This document shows, piece after piece, positions 8,890 through 16,530 of a stretch of DNA of 46,347 bases. A program made the position numbers and the translations under genes. Every line of letters starts with the position of its first letter. The stretch's first letter is position 1. Location: NCBI GenBank assembly GCA_028870665.1, contig JAGWPB010000014.1, positions 1 to 46,347 on the forward strand, given 5' to 3'. The notes below the pieces were generated by a model, which was not told the DNA's origin, searched no databases, and saw only the letters and a list, made by a program, of their open reading frames with translations. Origin of the DNA: Lysobacteraceae bacterium. GTDB taxonomy: Bacteria > Pseudomonadota > Gammaproteobacteria > Xanthomonadales > Rhodanobacteraceae.

Positions 8890-9594
8890 ATGCGTACCGT
8901 CCTGATCACCGGCGCCAATCGCGGCCTCGGCCTCGAATTCACGCGGCAGCTGCTGGCCCAGGGCCTGCAGGTGATTGCCTGCAGCCGTACACCGACGCCG
9001 ACGGCTGGCGAACTGGCGGCGCTGGCCACCAAGCATCCGCAGCGACTGCGGCAGCAGCCGCTGGACGTCGCCGACGCCGAGGCCATCGCCGCGTTGCCGG
9101 CGCGACTGGTGGCCGCCGGCGTCAGCCATCTTGATGTGCTGATCAACAACGCCGGCGTGCTGGTCTCGGGCGAGCGTTACGGCTCGATGCGCGCCGAGGA
9201 CCTGGCGCGCAGTTTCGCGATCAACGCCAGCGCGCCACTGCTGCTGACCGAGGCCCTGACCCCGCTGCTGGCGCAGGGCCACGCCGCCAGGGTGCTGTGC
9301 GTCAGCTCGCAGCTGGGTTCGATCGCGCAGGCCGGCAGCTACCGCAGCGTCAGCTACGCAATGAGCAAGGCGGCGCTGAACATGGGCATGCGTCGGCTGG
9401 CGGCGGAACTCGGTCCGCGCGGCATCTCCGTGCTGGCGATGCATCCCGGCTGGGTGCGCACCGCGATGGGCGGCGAACAAGCGCCGCTGGATGCGCCAAC
9501 CTCGGTACGCGGCATGCTCGCCGTGCTGGCGCGCGTGACGCCGAGCGAGGGCGGCCGCTTCTATGCTTACGATGGCAGCGAGCTGCCCTGGTAG
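8890..9594 (+). CDS. SDR family NAD(P)-dependent oxidoreductase
   Basis: Short-chain dehydrogenase of 234 residues. The nucleotide-binding TGANRGLGLEF is at residues 6-16, NNAG is at about 86-89, and the catalytic Ser and YxxxK are in VSSQLGSI and SYAMSKAAL. The C-terminal segment MHPGWVRTAMGGEQAPL and the closing FYAYDGSELPW resemble the C-factor/CsgA-like branch of the SDRs, a group acting on varied carbonyl substrates. The substrate cannot be told from sequence. Its 3' end overlaps the tail of a decayed hydrolase gene on the other strand. Confidence 0.9.
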   Translation: MRTVLITGANRGLGLEFTRQLLAQGLQVIACSRTPTPTAGELAALATKHPQRLRQQPLDVADAEAIAALPARLVAAGVSHLDVLINNAGVLVSGERYGSMRAEDLARSFAINASAPLLLTEALTPLLAQGHAARVLCVSSQLGSIAQAGSYRSVSYAMSKAALNMGMRRLAAELGPRGISVLAMHPGWVRTAMGGEQAPLDAPTSVRGMLAVLARVTPSEGGRFYAYDGSELPW

Positions 9595-10079
9595 CGGGCC
9601 GGCGCCGGCGCCGCTGCAAAAGAACCGGCAGCGAGGAAATCGAGTGCCGCGCGGTTGAACGCGACGCTGGCGTCGAACGGCGTGCCGTGGGCGCGAACCC
9701 GCGATCACGATGCACTGTGCGCCCATGCGCGCGGCGTGACGGCGCTTTTTCGGCGCCTGCCCGGGACGCGGAAACATCCGTCGCGCCACGATCCGCGCCG
9801 CGCGGCGCAGGCCCGGCACGCGCGCCAGCGCCGGCCGGGTCAGCGCCATCGCCAGCGCCGCCGCTCCGCCCAGCGAGAAACCCAGCAGGTCGCCGCTCCG
9901 ATGGCGAGTGCATCGAGCAGCACCCGGAGATCGGCGGCAAAGGTCGCGATGGCATACGGTCCGCGCGGCTTGTCGCTCCGGCCCGAACCGTGCAGGTCGC
10001 GCCGGATCGGCAGCAACGCCGGTCCGGCGCCGTGCCGGCGGCAGTGCAGGGCAATGCCGTCGCGCCGGAAGTGGGGCAT
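9567..10079 (-). pseudogene. Decayed alpha/beta-hydrolase
   Basis: Remains of an alpha/beta-hydrolase split over several frames. The N-terminal part (start at 10079) reads MPHFRRDGIALHCRRHGAGPALLPI, then jumps to DLHGSGRSDKPRGPYAIATFAADLRVLLDALAIG, lacking about 30 residues that normally include the oxyanion HG motif. A frameshift follows, after which the nucleophile elbow DLLGFSLGGAAALAMALTRPALA is readable. The lid region is deleted. In yet another frame a typical C-terminus appears (HGTPFDASVAFNRAALDFLAAG, about 9620-9690). The total is near 160 codons against the usual 260-280. Confidence 0.82.
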
Positions 10080-10227
10080 GAACGATCCGCAGCCGGAGGT
10101 CCGGGTTTAGGCGGCTGCATCCGGCGGCCGGTCGCCGCGCGTAATCGAGCATCCCCGGAGTCACGTCCGGTTGACGCCATCGCGCCGAGGCTCGCGACCG
10201 GATCACCCCCGCCGACCAGGATCCTCG

Positions 10228-11061
10228 ATGCACACGCGCAATCCCTTCGCCGTCTCCGCGCTCGCCGCGATGCTGCTCGTCGCCGGCGCGGTGCCGACGC
10301 CGGCCGCGGCCGCGCGGAAAGCCGTGCCCGGCGCGCCGTCCGCTGCGATCAGCGGCGATCGCGGCGAAGCGCGCGACGACGCCGGCAGGCTGGTCTACAT
10401 CGAGCAGGACTTCGTCTGGGACGGCGGCACCCGCCGGCTGACCCTGTACCGCTGCCCTGATGGCCTGCCCTTCGCGCGCCGCGAGGACGACGCCCGCGGC
10501 GGCGATCCCGCCGCGCCCGACTTCGCGCTGGATGACGCGCAGACCGGTTACCGCGAAGGCGTGCGGCGCAACGCCGATGGCATGCGCCGCGTGTACGTGC
10601 GGACGAATCGCGCCAGCCATGAAAAATCCAGACCGCTGCCAGCCGCGCGGCACCTGGTGATCGACGCCGGATTCGACGCCTTCGTGCGCGCCCATTTCGA
10701 CGCCCTGCTCTCCGGCGTGACCGTGCCGGTCGAGTTTCTCGTCCCCAGTCGTCTGCGGGCCATCGGCTTCAGGATCACGCGCATCGAAGACACCGCAGCC
10801 GCGGCGCGCGGCGAGGTGGCGTTCCGGCTCGAGCTCGGCCGCTGGTTCGGCTTCCTGCTGCCGCACATCGACGTCCGCTACGACTTGCGGACACGTGCCT
10901 TGCGGCGCTACGCCGGACTGTCCAACCTGCGCGATGCGCGCGGCGACAACATCCGGGTCACCATCGACTTTCCGCCGGCGCAGTCGCGCAGCGACATCCC
11001 CCGCGCCGAACTGGCCGCGGCGCGGGACGCCGACCTCGACGGTCGCTGTCCGCTGCGCTGA
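10228..11061 (+). CDS. Exported protein of unknown function
   Basis: A 277-residue protein with a Sec signal peptide (about residues 1-27, FAVSALAAMLLVAGAVPTPAAA). The mature part is soluble, charged and has a beta-rich look, with no motif I recognise. RRLTLYRCPDGLPFARRE and LPHIDVRYDLRTRALRRYAGLSNLRD are the most distinctive segments. The start MHTRNPFAV was preferred to an ATG 19 codons upstream because it begins the signal peptide directly. It stands alone, between the hydrolase pseudogene and the sigma-54-type promoter. Confidence 0.8.
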   Translation: MHTRNPFAVSALAAMLLVAGAVPTPAAAARKAVPGAPSAAISGDRGEARDDAGRLVYIEQDFVWDGGTRRLTLYRCPDGLPFARREDDARGGDPAAPDFALDDAQTGYREGVRRNADGMRRVYVRTNRASHEKSRPLPAARHLVIDAGFDAFVRAHFDALLSGVTVPVEFLVPSRLRAIGFRITRIEDTAAAARGEVAFRLELGRWFGFLLPHIDVRYDLRTRALRRYAGLSNLRDARGDNIRVTIDFPPAQSRSDIPRAELAAARDADLDGRCPLR

Positions 11062-11144
11062 GCGGGCGTCCGCGGACATCGCGGCGGGCACCAACCCGTG
11101 ATCGCAAGTGGCTGATTCCGCGAGGGGCCTGCCGCGCGCCGCGC

Positions 11145-11159
11145 TGGCACGGCGCTTGC
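11145..11159 (+). promoter_or_regulatory. Sigma-54 (-24/-12) promoter
   Basis: CTGGCACGGCGCTTGCG matches the sigma-54 consensus YTGGCACG-N4-TTGCW almost fully: GG at 11146-11147, GC at 11158-11159, 10 bp between. Transcription should begin near 11171, at the foot of a perfect 6-bp hairpin (CGCCGC 11171-11176, GCGGCG 11182-11187). The next gene starts at 11205. Confidence 0.62.
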
Positions 11160-11204
11160 GTAGGACTTCCCGCCGCCCCCTGCGGCGATGCTGCGGAGTC
11201 CGTC

Positions 11205-11396
11205 ATGAACACCGAACTCAAGCTGATGCGCCTGGTCTTCACCCTGCACGCCCTGCTGATCGCGCTGGTGCTGGGCGGGATGCTGGTCAGCCTGCCGGCG
11301 CGGGCCGCGACGCCCCTCGCCGCGTCCGCGCCTCCCGCCGCACACGTCGGCGGCATCTGCTCACCGGCGCTGCGCGACGGCGTGGTCTGCCCGTGA
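11205..11396 (+). CDS. 63-residue exported peptide, two cysteines
   Basis: A small open reading frame with a clear Sec signal peptide (LVFTLHALLIALVLGGMLVSLPARA, cleavage after residue 34). The predicted mature peptide is only 29 residues, Ala/Pro-rich, with two cysteines (C52 and C62, in ICSPALRDGVVCP) that could form a disulfide. A ribosome site (CGGAG) is present, and the gene lies 45 bp after a sigma-54-type promoter motif. I do not recognise the family. It may be a secreted or periplasmic peptide; a chance frame is possible but the signal peptide argues against it. Confidence 0.65.
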   Translation: MNTELKLMRLVFTLHALLIALVLGGMLVSLPARAATPLAASAPPAAHVGGICSPALRDGVVCP

Positions 11397-11477
11397 CCGC
11401 ACCACGCGCGCCCATCGTCCGGCCCGCCCGGGCCGCGCTGTCCGGCGCGACGCGCGATTTCCGCCCGCGATGCTCCG

Positions 11478-11483
11478 CATAAT
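11478..11483 (+). promoter_or_regulatory. -10 element of trmL (leaderless)
   Basis: CATAAT lies 6 nt before the trmL ATG, so transcription should begin at or within a base or two of the start codon. The mRNA is probably leaderless. Confidence 0.45.
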
Positions 11484-11489
11484 GCGCCG

Positions 11490-11954
11490 ATGCTGCATAT
11501 CGTCCTGGTCCATCCCGAGATCGCGCCCAACACCGGCAACGTGATCCGGCTGGCGGCCAACACCGGCTGCGCGCTGCATCTGGTGCGGCCGCTGGGTTTC
11601 GAACTCGACGACACCCGGCTGCGCCGCGCCGGGCTGGATTATCACGAATACGCGCGCACGCAGGTGCACGACGATCTCGACGCCTGCCTGGCCGCGCTGG
11701 GCGCACCGCGCGTGTTCGCGCTGACGACCCGGGGCAGCACGCGCCCGGACGCGGTGCGCTTCGCCGCCGGCGACGCGCTGCTGTTCGGCGCCGAGAGCCG
11801 GGGCTTGCCGGATGCGGTGCTGGATGCGCTGCCCGACGAATGCCGCCTGCGCCTGCCGATGGTGGCCGGCAGCCGCAGTCTGAATCTGTCCAACGCGGTC
11901 GCGGTGACGGTGTACGAAGCCTGGCGGCAATTGCGCTATCCCGGCGCGGTGTGA
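11490..11954 (+). CDS. trmL: tRNA (cytidine/uridine-34-2'-O)-methyltransferase
   Basis: SPOUT-class enzyme that methylates the 2'-OH of the wobble base in tRNA-Leu isoacceptors, using SAM. The 154-residue protein shows the family pattern: [21 protein letters not shown] near the N-terminus, [12 protein letters not shown] in the middle and the knot-forming [29 protein letters not shown] at the C-terminus. It lacks any ribosome site, and a -10 hexamer sits right before the ATG. ubiJ follows 46 bp later. Confidence 0.95.
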   Translation: MLHIVLVHPEIAPNTGNVIRLAANTGCALHLVRPLGFELDDTRLRRAGLDYHEYARTQVHDDLDACLAALGAPRVFALTTRGSTRPDAVRFAAGDALLFGAESRGLPDAVLDALPDECRLRLPMVAGSRSLNLSNAVAVTVYEAWRQLRYPGAV

Positions 11955-11987
11955 CGTCGCGTGCATGCCCGGCGCGACAGGCACCGC

Positions 11988-11993
11988 TACAAT
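11988..11993 (+). promoter_or_regulatory. -10 element of ubiJ (leaderless)
   Basis: TACAAT ends 7 nt before the ubiJ ATG at 12001, the distance expected between a -10 box and the first transcribed base. No ribosome site is seen. Confidence 0.45.
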
Positions 11994-12000
11994 CGCCGGC

Positions 12001-12648
12001 ATGTCCGCGCCCGCGCCCAATGCCCTGATCCCGCCACCGTTGCGTGCCGTCGCCGGACGCCTGCTGCAGACCGCGCTGAATCGCGCGCTGGCGCTCGATC
12101 CCGATGCCGTGGCACGCCTGGCCGCGCTGCAGGGCCGCACGCTCAGCGTGCACCTGCGCGGACCCGGACTGGCGCTGACGCTCGGCGCGCGGGACGGCGC
12201 GCTCACGATCGGACCGCCCGCCGCGGACGCCGCGCTGCACGTCGGACTGACACCGGGTGCGCTGCTGAAGCTGGCGCTGGCGGGCGGCGACGGCGCGCTG
12301 GCGCCGGGCGCGGTCGAGATCGCCGGCGATGCCGACCTGGCACGGCGGCTGGAACGGCTGGCGCGCGAGTTCCGGCCCGATTTCGAGCAGGCTTTCGCCG
12401 ACAGCTTCGGCGAGGTGCTGGGCGTGCCGCTGGCGCGGGCGTTTGCTTCCGGCCTCGCTGCCGTCCGGCGCGGAGCGCAGCACGCCGCCGCGGACGGCGC
12501 CGACTGGCTGCGCGACGAGGCGCGGCTGACGCCCGCGCGCGCCGAGGTCGAGGATTTCCTCGATGCCGTCGATACCTTGCGCGAGCGCGCCGACCGCCTG
12601 CAGGCGCGCGTCGATGCGCTGGCCGCGCGCGCGGGGTCGCGCGGATGA
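12001..12648 (+). CDS. ubiJ: Ubiquinone biosynthesis accessory factor UbiJ
   Basis: Lipid-binding SCP2-domain protein that forms the scaffold of the aerobic ubiquinone-synthesis metabolon with UbiK. Its 215 residues show the SCP2 pattern (about 40-110, [15 protein letters not shown] ... [15 protein letters not shown]) and a C-terminal helical region with coiled-coil character ([28 protein letters not shown]). It overlaps ubiB by 4 bp (ATGA), the usual ubiJ-ubiB order; ubiE, normally upstream, is replaced by trmL. Confidence 0.9.
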   Translation: MSAPAPNALIPPPLRAVAGRLLQTALNRALALDPDAVARLAALQGRTLSVHLRGPGLALTLGARDGALTIGPPAADAALHVGLTPGALLKLALAGGDGALAPGAVEIAGDADLARRLERLAREFRPDFEQAFADSFGEVLGVPLARAFASGLAAVRRGAQHAAADGADWLRDEARLTPARAEVEDFLDAVDTLRERADRLQARVDALAARAGSRG

Positions 12649-14294
12649 GCACGCTGCGTCACGCGCCGCGGCTGTTGCGCGTGGCCGTCCTGCTGCTGCG
12701 CTATCGCCTCGACACGTTCGCCGCCGGCACGTCGCTGGCGACGCCGCTGCGCCTTCTGCGCCCGCTGTTTCCGCAGGTCGTCGCGGTACGCGGGCAGCCG
12801 CGCGGTGCGCGCCTGCGCCTGGCCCTGACCGAACTGGGCCCGATCTTCGTCAAGTTCGGACAGATCCTGTCGACCCGCCGCGACCTGCTGCCGGCCGACG
12901 TCGCCGACGAGCTGGCCCTGCTGCGCGACCAGGTGCCGCCGTTTCCAGGCGCCGAGGCGCGCGCGGCGATCGAGCGCGCGCTGGACCACCCGGTCGACGT
13001 GCTGTTCGCCGCGTTCGACGAGGCGGCACTGGCCTCGGCCTCGATCGCGCAGGTGCACGCGGCGACCCTGCACGACGGCCGTGCGGTGGTGATCAAGGTG
13101 CTGCGCCCGGGCATCGCCCCGCGCATCGCCCGCGACGTCACCTTGCTGCGCGCGCTGGCCGACATCGTCGCCCGCCATCACCCGAGCGCCGACAGGATCC
13201 GTCCGCACGACATCGTCAGCGAGGTCGAAAAGACCCTCGAGCACGAGCTCGACCTGCAGCGCGAGGGCGCCAACGCCAGCCTGCTCAGGCGCAATTTCCA
13301 GGACTCGCCCGATCTCTACGTGCCGCTGGTGCACTGGGATTTCACCGCCGCCGGCGTGCTCACCCTGGAGCGCGTGCGCGGCATTCCCGCCGACGACATC
13401 GCCGCGCTCGACCACGCCGGCATCGACCGCAAGCGCCTCGCCGCCAAGGGCGTGCGGCTGTTCTACGAGCAGGTGTTCCGCGACAACTTCTTCCATGCCG
13501 ACGCGCACCCCGGCAACATCTGGGTCGATCCGTCGAGCGGCGCCGAGCCGCGCTTCATCGCGCTGGACTTCGGCATCATGGGCACGCTGCCGGAAGCCGA
13601 CCAGTACTGGCTGGCAGAGAACTTCATGGCGCTGTTCCGGCGCGACTACCGGCGCATCGCCGAACTGCACCTGGCCGCCGGCTGGATGCCGGCGCACGTG
13701 CGCATCGACGAACTCGAGGCCGCGACGCGCACGGTCTGCGAGCCGTACTTCACGCGACCGTTGAGCGAGATCTCGATCGCCGAGGTCACGATGAAGATGT
13801 TCAACACCGCGCGCCGCTTCGAGCTGACCCTGCAGCCGCAGCTGATCCTGTTGCAGAAGACCCTGCTCAACATCGAGGGCCTGGGTCGCCAGCTCGATCC
13901 GGATATCGACATCTGGGCGGTGGCCGAACCGGTGCTGGCGCGCATCCTGCGCCGCCGTTACGGTCCGGCGCGCATGTTTCGCGAGCTGCGCCGGCGCCTG
14001 CCGGAATGGCTGGCCGCGGCGCCGCGCATGCCCGAGCTGGTGCGCGAAGCGCTGAGCCAGGTCGCCGAGGGGCGCGGTCGGCTGGCGATCGCCTCGGAGG
14101 ATCTCGCGCAGCTGACCGCGGAGTCGCGGCGCACCCGGCGGCTGCTGGCCGGCGGACTGCTGGGCAGCACGCTGCTGATCGCCGCCGTGCTGAGCGCCGC
14201 GCTGGCGCCGGGACGCGGATGGCTGCCGCCGGCCGTGCTGGCGTGTGGCGGCGCGCTGGCCTGGCTGACCGCCTGGCCGCGGCGATCCCGCTGA
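12645..14294 (+). CDS. ubiB: Ubiquinone biosynthesis ATPase/kinase-like UbiB
   Basis: Membrane-bound ADCK-type atypical kinase needed for coenzyme Q synthesis. The 549-residue protein has the family signature KxGQ ([10 protein letters not shown], residues 69-78), the alanine-rich nucleotide loop (SASIAQVH, 131-138), the ATP-binding lysine K151 (VVIKVLRP), the FHADAHPGN catalytic loop and the metal-binding DFGIMG. Two C-terminal membrane helices ([19 protein letters not shown] and [16 protein letters not shown]) anchor it. The ATG lies in the ubiJ stop, indicating translational coupling. Confidence 0.95.
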   Translation: MSTLRHAPRLLRVAVLLLRYRLDTFAAGTSLATPLRLLRPLFPQVVAVRGQPRGARLRLALTELGPIFVKFGQILSTRRDLLPADVADELALLRDQVPPFPGAEARAAIERALDHPVDVLFAAFDEAALASASIAQVHAATLHDGRAVVIKVLRPGIAPRIARDVTLLRALADIVARHHPSADRIRPHDIVSEVEKTLEHELDLQREGANASLLRRNFQDSPDLYVPLVHWDFTAAGVLTLERVRGIPADDIAALDHAGIDRKRLAAKGVRLFYEQVFRDNFFHADAHPGNIWVDPSSGAEPRFIALDFGIMGTLPEADQYWLAENFMALFRRDYRRIAELHLAAGWMPAHVRIDELEAATRTVCEPYFTRPLSEISIAEVTMKMFNTARRFELTLQPQLILLQKTLLNIEGLGRQLDPDIDIWAVAEPVLARILRRRYGPARMFRELRRRLPEWLAAAPRMPELVREALSQVAEGRGRLAIASEDLAQLTAESRRTRRLLAGGLLGSTLLIAAVLSAALAPGRGWLPPAVLACGGALAWLTAWPRRSR

Positions 14295-14383
14295 GGCAGC
14301 CGCGTGCACGGCCAGCGGAACCGGGCAGGACGACACGCGGCGGTCAGTGCCGCCACCGGGACCGCTGCATCCGTCATGCCCGA

Positions 14384-14389
14384 TACACT
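14384..14389 (+). promoter_or_regulatory. -10 element before the XdhC-family gene
   Basis: TACACT ends 9 nt before an ATG at 14399 and 3 nt before an ATG at 14393. If transcription starts at the usual distance, only the 14399 ATG would be transcribed, and the mRNA would be leaderless. Confidence 0.35.
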
Positions 14390-14392
14390 CGC

Positions 14393-15382
14393 ATGAGGAT
14401 GCACCCGAATCCGCCGGCCGCGCCGCGCGGCGGCCTGCGTGGCGTGCTGGACGCCTTGGCCGCGACGCCGCAGGCCGTTCTCGGCGTGCTGGTCGCGCGG
14501 GCCGGACCCAGTTATCGCAAACCCGGCGCGCTGTTGCTGCTGGACGGCGATGGCGTGCGCGCCGGCGCGCTTTCGGGCGGCTGCCTGGATGCCGAACTGG
14601 AGGATGCCGCGCGCGGCGTACTGGCCCGCGCACACGCGGTTTTCGTTGCCGTCGACACCGGCAGCGCCGATGACCTGCTGTTCGGCAGCGGCTCGGGCTG
14701 CGGCGGTGCCGTGCGCATCGCGCTGCTGCCGTTGCCGGCCGACGCGCCGTTGCGCGTCGCGCTGCGGGCGCTGACGGACAGCGCGACGGCGTTGCAGCTG
14801 ACGCTGGCCGAGGACGGCGCCGGCACGGCGATCCTGGGCGCGGCGCGCTGGTCGTGGGATGCCGCCGGTCATGCAATGCATGCGGACGTCCAGACGTCTT
14901 TGCCGGTGCTGCCCATCCATCCGCCGGCGCGTGCGCTGCTGCTGGGCGCCGGGCCGGAGACGCCGGCGCTGCTGTCGATGCTGCATGTACTGGGCTGGTG
15001 GGTGGAGGTCCAGGAGCACCGCGGACGCTGGGCACCGCGTGCGGCAGACGCTGATCGCCTGCATGCGCAGCCGCCCGGATCACTGCCGCCGCTGGCGACC
15101 CCTCCGCTGGCGGCGCTGGTGATGACGCACCATTTCGAACACGACCGCGCCCACCTCGCCGCGCTGGCCGCCAGCGCGATTCCGCACTACGGCGTGATCG
15201 GCCCTGCCGTGCGGCGCGACGCCCTGCTCGACGCGCTGCCGCACGATCTGCGCGAGCGGCTGGCGCCGCGCCTGACCGGACCGGTCGGTCCGCGTCTGGG
15301 CGACGGCCCCGAGGCGATCGCGCTGGCGCTGGCCGGCGCCCTGCAGCAGTGGCGCATGGCGCACGAAGCCGTCCATGACTGA
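14393..15382 (+). CDS. XdhC/CoxF-family molybdenum cofactor maturation factor
   Basis: Chaperone that binds and delivers (sulfurated) molybdenum cofactor to a hydroxylase. The N-terminal XdhC_CoxI domain (about residues 20-90: LVARAGPSYRKPGALLLLDGDGVRAGALSGGCLDAELEDAA) and a C-terminal Rossmann domain (about 180-320, starting ARALLLGAGPETPALL) are both present, as in full-length XdhC. It opens a set with a MocA-like nucleotidyltransferase (8-bp overlap) and the two hydroxylase subunits. Start 14393 is the longest; 14399 is favoured if the mRNA is leaderless. Confidence 0.88.
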   Translation: MRMHPNPPAAPRGGLRGVLDALAATPQAVLGVLVARAGPSYRKPGALLLLDGDGVRAGALSGGCLDAELEDAARGVLARAHAVFVAVDTGSADDLLFGSGSGCGGAVRIALLPLPADAPLRVALRALTDSATALQLTLAEDGAGTAILGAARWSWDAAGHAMHADVQTSLPVLPIHPPARALLLGAGPETPALLSMLHVLGWWVEVQEHRGRWAPRAADADRLHAQPPGSLPPLATPPLAALVMTHHFEHDRAHLAALAASAIPHYGVIGPAVRRDALLDALPHDLRERLAPRLTGPVGPRLGDGPEAIALALAGALQQWRMAHEAVHD

Positions 15383-15974
15383 GCGGCCGCCGCTGCGCCA
15401 CGGTGTCGTGCTGCTCGCGGCGGGCGCGTCGCGGCGGCTGGGCCGGCCCAAGCAGACCGTGCTGATCGACGGCGAACCGCTGGTCGCGCGCATGGCCGGT
15501 CTGGCCCTCGCCACGGATCCGCGCGCGCTGGTCGTCAGTCTGGGCGCGCAGGCCGATGCCGTGCGCCGCGCGCTGGGCGATCTCGGCGATGACCCGCGCG
15601 TGCGCTGCGCCGAGGCGGCGGACTGGGCCCGCGGCATGGGCGCGTCGCTGCGCGCCGGTCTGGACGCGCTGCCGGACGACTGCGACGCCGCGCTGGTGCT
15701 GTTGTGCGACCAGCCGGCGCTGACCGTGGCGCATCTCCAGCGTCTGCTGACGGCGTGGCGCGGCGATCCGCAGCACGCCAGCGCCAGCGCCTACGCCGGC
15801 GTGCTCGGCGTACCCGCGGTACTGCCGCGCGCGTGGTGGCCCGCCCTTGCCGCGTGCGGCGATCGCGGCGCCCGCGATCTGCTGCGTGCGCGCGCCGCCG
15901 AGGTGAGCGCGGTCGCGGCAGCCGGGCTCGAACGCGATCTCGATACGCCGGCGGATCTCGATCCGCTGTCGTAG
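15375..15974 (+). CDS. MocA-like molybdenum cofactor cytidylyltransferase
   Basis: NTP-transferase that probably converts Mo-molybdopterin to its cytosine dinucleotide form, used by oxidases of the xanthine-dehydrogenase family. The nucleotide-binding motif LLAAGASRRLGRPKQ is at residues 13-27, and LLCDQPALTVAHL carries the metal-binding Asp. The length of 199 residues fits MocA (MobA-like fold). It overlaps the XdhC gene and precedes the hydroxylase genes, so the set supplies its own cofactor. GTP-specific MobA is a less likely alternative. Confidence 0.88.
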   Translation: MTERPPLRHGVVLLAAGASRRLGRPKQTVLIDGEPLVARMAGLALATDPRALVVSLGAQADAVRRALGDLGDDPRVRCAEAADWARGMGASLRAGLDALPDDCDAALVLLCDQPALTVAHLQRLLTAWRGDPQHASASAYAGVLGVPAVLPRAWWPALAACGDRGARDLLRARAAEVSAVAAAGLERDLDTPADLDPLS

Positions 15975-16068
15975 CCGTGCCACCTGCTGCACCGCACACG
16001 CCCTTCACGCGCGATGGGCGTAGCCTTCTCCTGCGCACTTCCCGGCGACGACGAACGAGGAGGTTGTC

Positions 16069-16530
16069 ATGCGACTGATCGTCAACGGCCAGACCCACGA
16101 GGTCGAGGCCCCGGCCGACATGCCGCTGCTATGGGTGCTGCGCGACATCATCGGCCTGACCGGCACCAAGTTCGGCTGTGGCAAGGCCCTGTGCGGCGCC
16201 TGCACGGTGCATCTGGAGGGCGAGGCGATCCGCTCCTGCATCACGCCCGCAAGCGCGGTCGCCGGCAAACGCATTACCACCATCGAGGGCCTGACCGCCG
16301 CGGGCGACCATCCCGTGCAGCGCGCGTGGACCGAGCTCGACGTGGTCCAGTGCGGCTACTGCCAGTCGGGGCAGATCATGAGCGCGGCGGCGTTGCTCCG
16401 GCGCACGCCCAGGCCCAGCGACGCCGACATCGACAGCGCGATGAGCGGCAACGTCTGCCGCTGCGGCACCTATCAGCGCATCCGCGCGGCGATCCACCGC
16501 GCCGCCGAACTGGGCGAGGTGAAGTCATGA
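16069..16530 (+). CDS. 2Fe-2S subunit of a molybdenum hydroxylase
   Basis: Electron-transfer subunit of a two-subunit aldehyde/isoquinoline-oxidoreductase-type enzyme. The N-terminal plant-type cluster ligands are C37, C42, C45 and C57 ([14 protein letters not shown]). The second cluster uses C95, C98, C130 and C132 (QCGYCQSGQ and CRCGTY). The length of 153 residues matches IorA-type subunits. A very strong ribosome site (GAGGAGG) precedes the ATG. It overlaps the catalytic subunit by 4 bp (ATGA). Confidence 0.95.
   Translation: MRLIVNGQTHEVEAPADMPLLWVLRDIIGLTGTKFGCGKALCGACTVHLEGEAIRSCITPASAVAGKRITTIEGLTAAGDHPVQRAWTELDVVQCGYCQSGQIMSAAALLRRTPRPSDADIDSAMSGNVCRCGTYQRIRAAIHRAAELGEVKS

Noticed and set aside
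8674-11094. Extension of the lipoprotein frame upstream to a 962-codon protein
   Set aside because: The lipobox at MRKTLFAAIAISLMLSGC fixes the start at 8673; upstream text is antisense to the SDR gene and the exported-protein gene.
12336-12352. A second TGGCAC, sigma-54-like, inside ubiJ
   Set aside because: The -12 TTGC half is missing at the right distance, and it is within a coding region.
11361-15992. A 1543-codon open frame on the minus strand
   Set aside because: It is antisense to trmL, ubiJ, ubiB and the XdhC and MocA-like genes, all with clear family motifs. Its translation is arginine- and alanine-rich without domains, as expected for GC-rich shadow frames.
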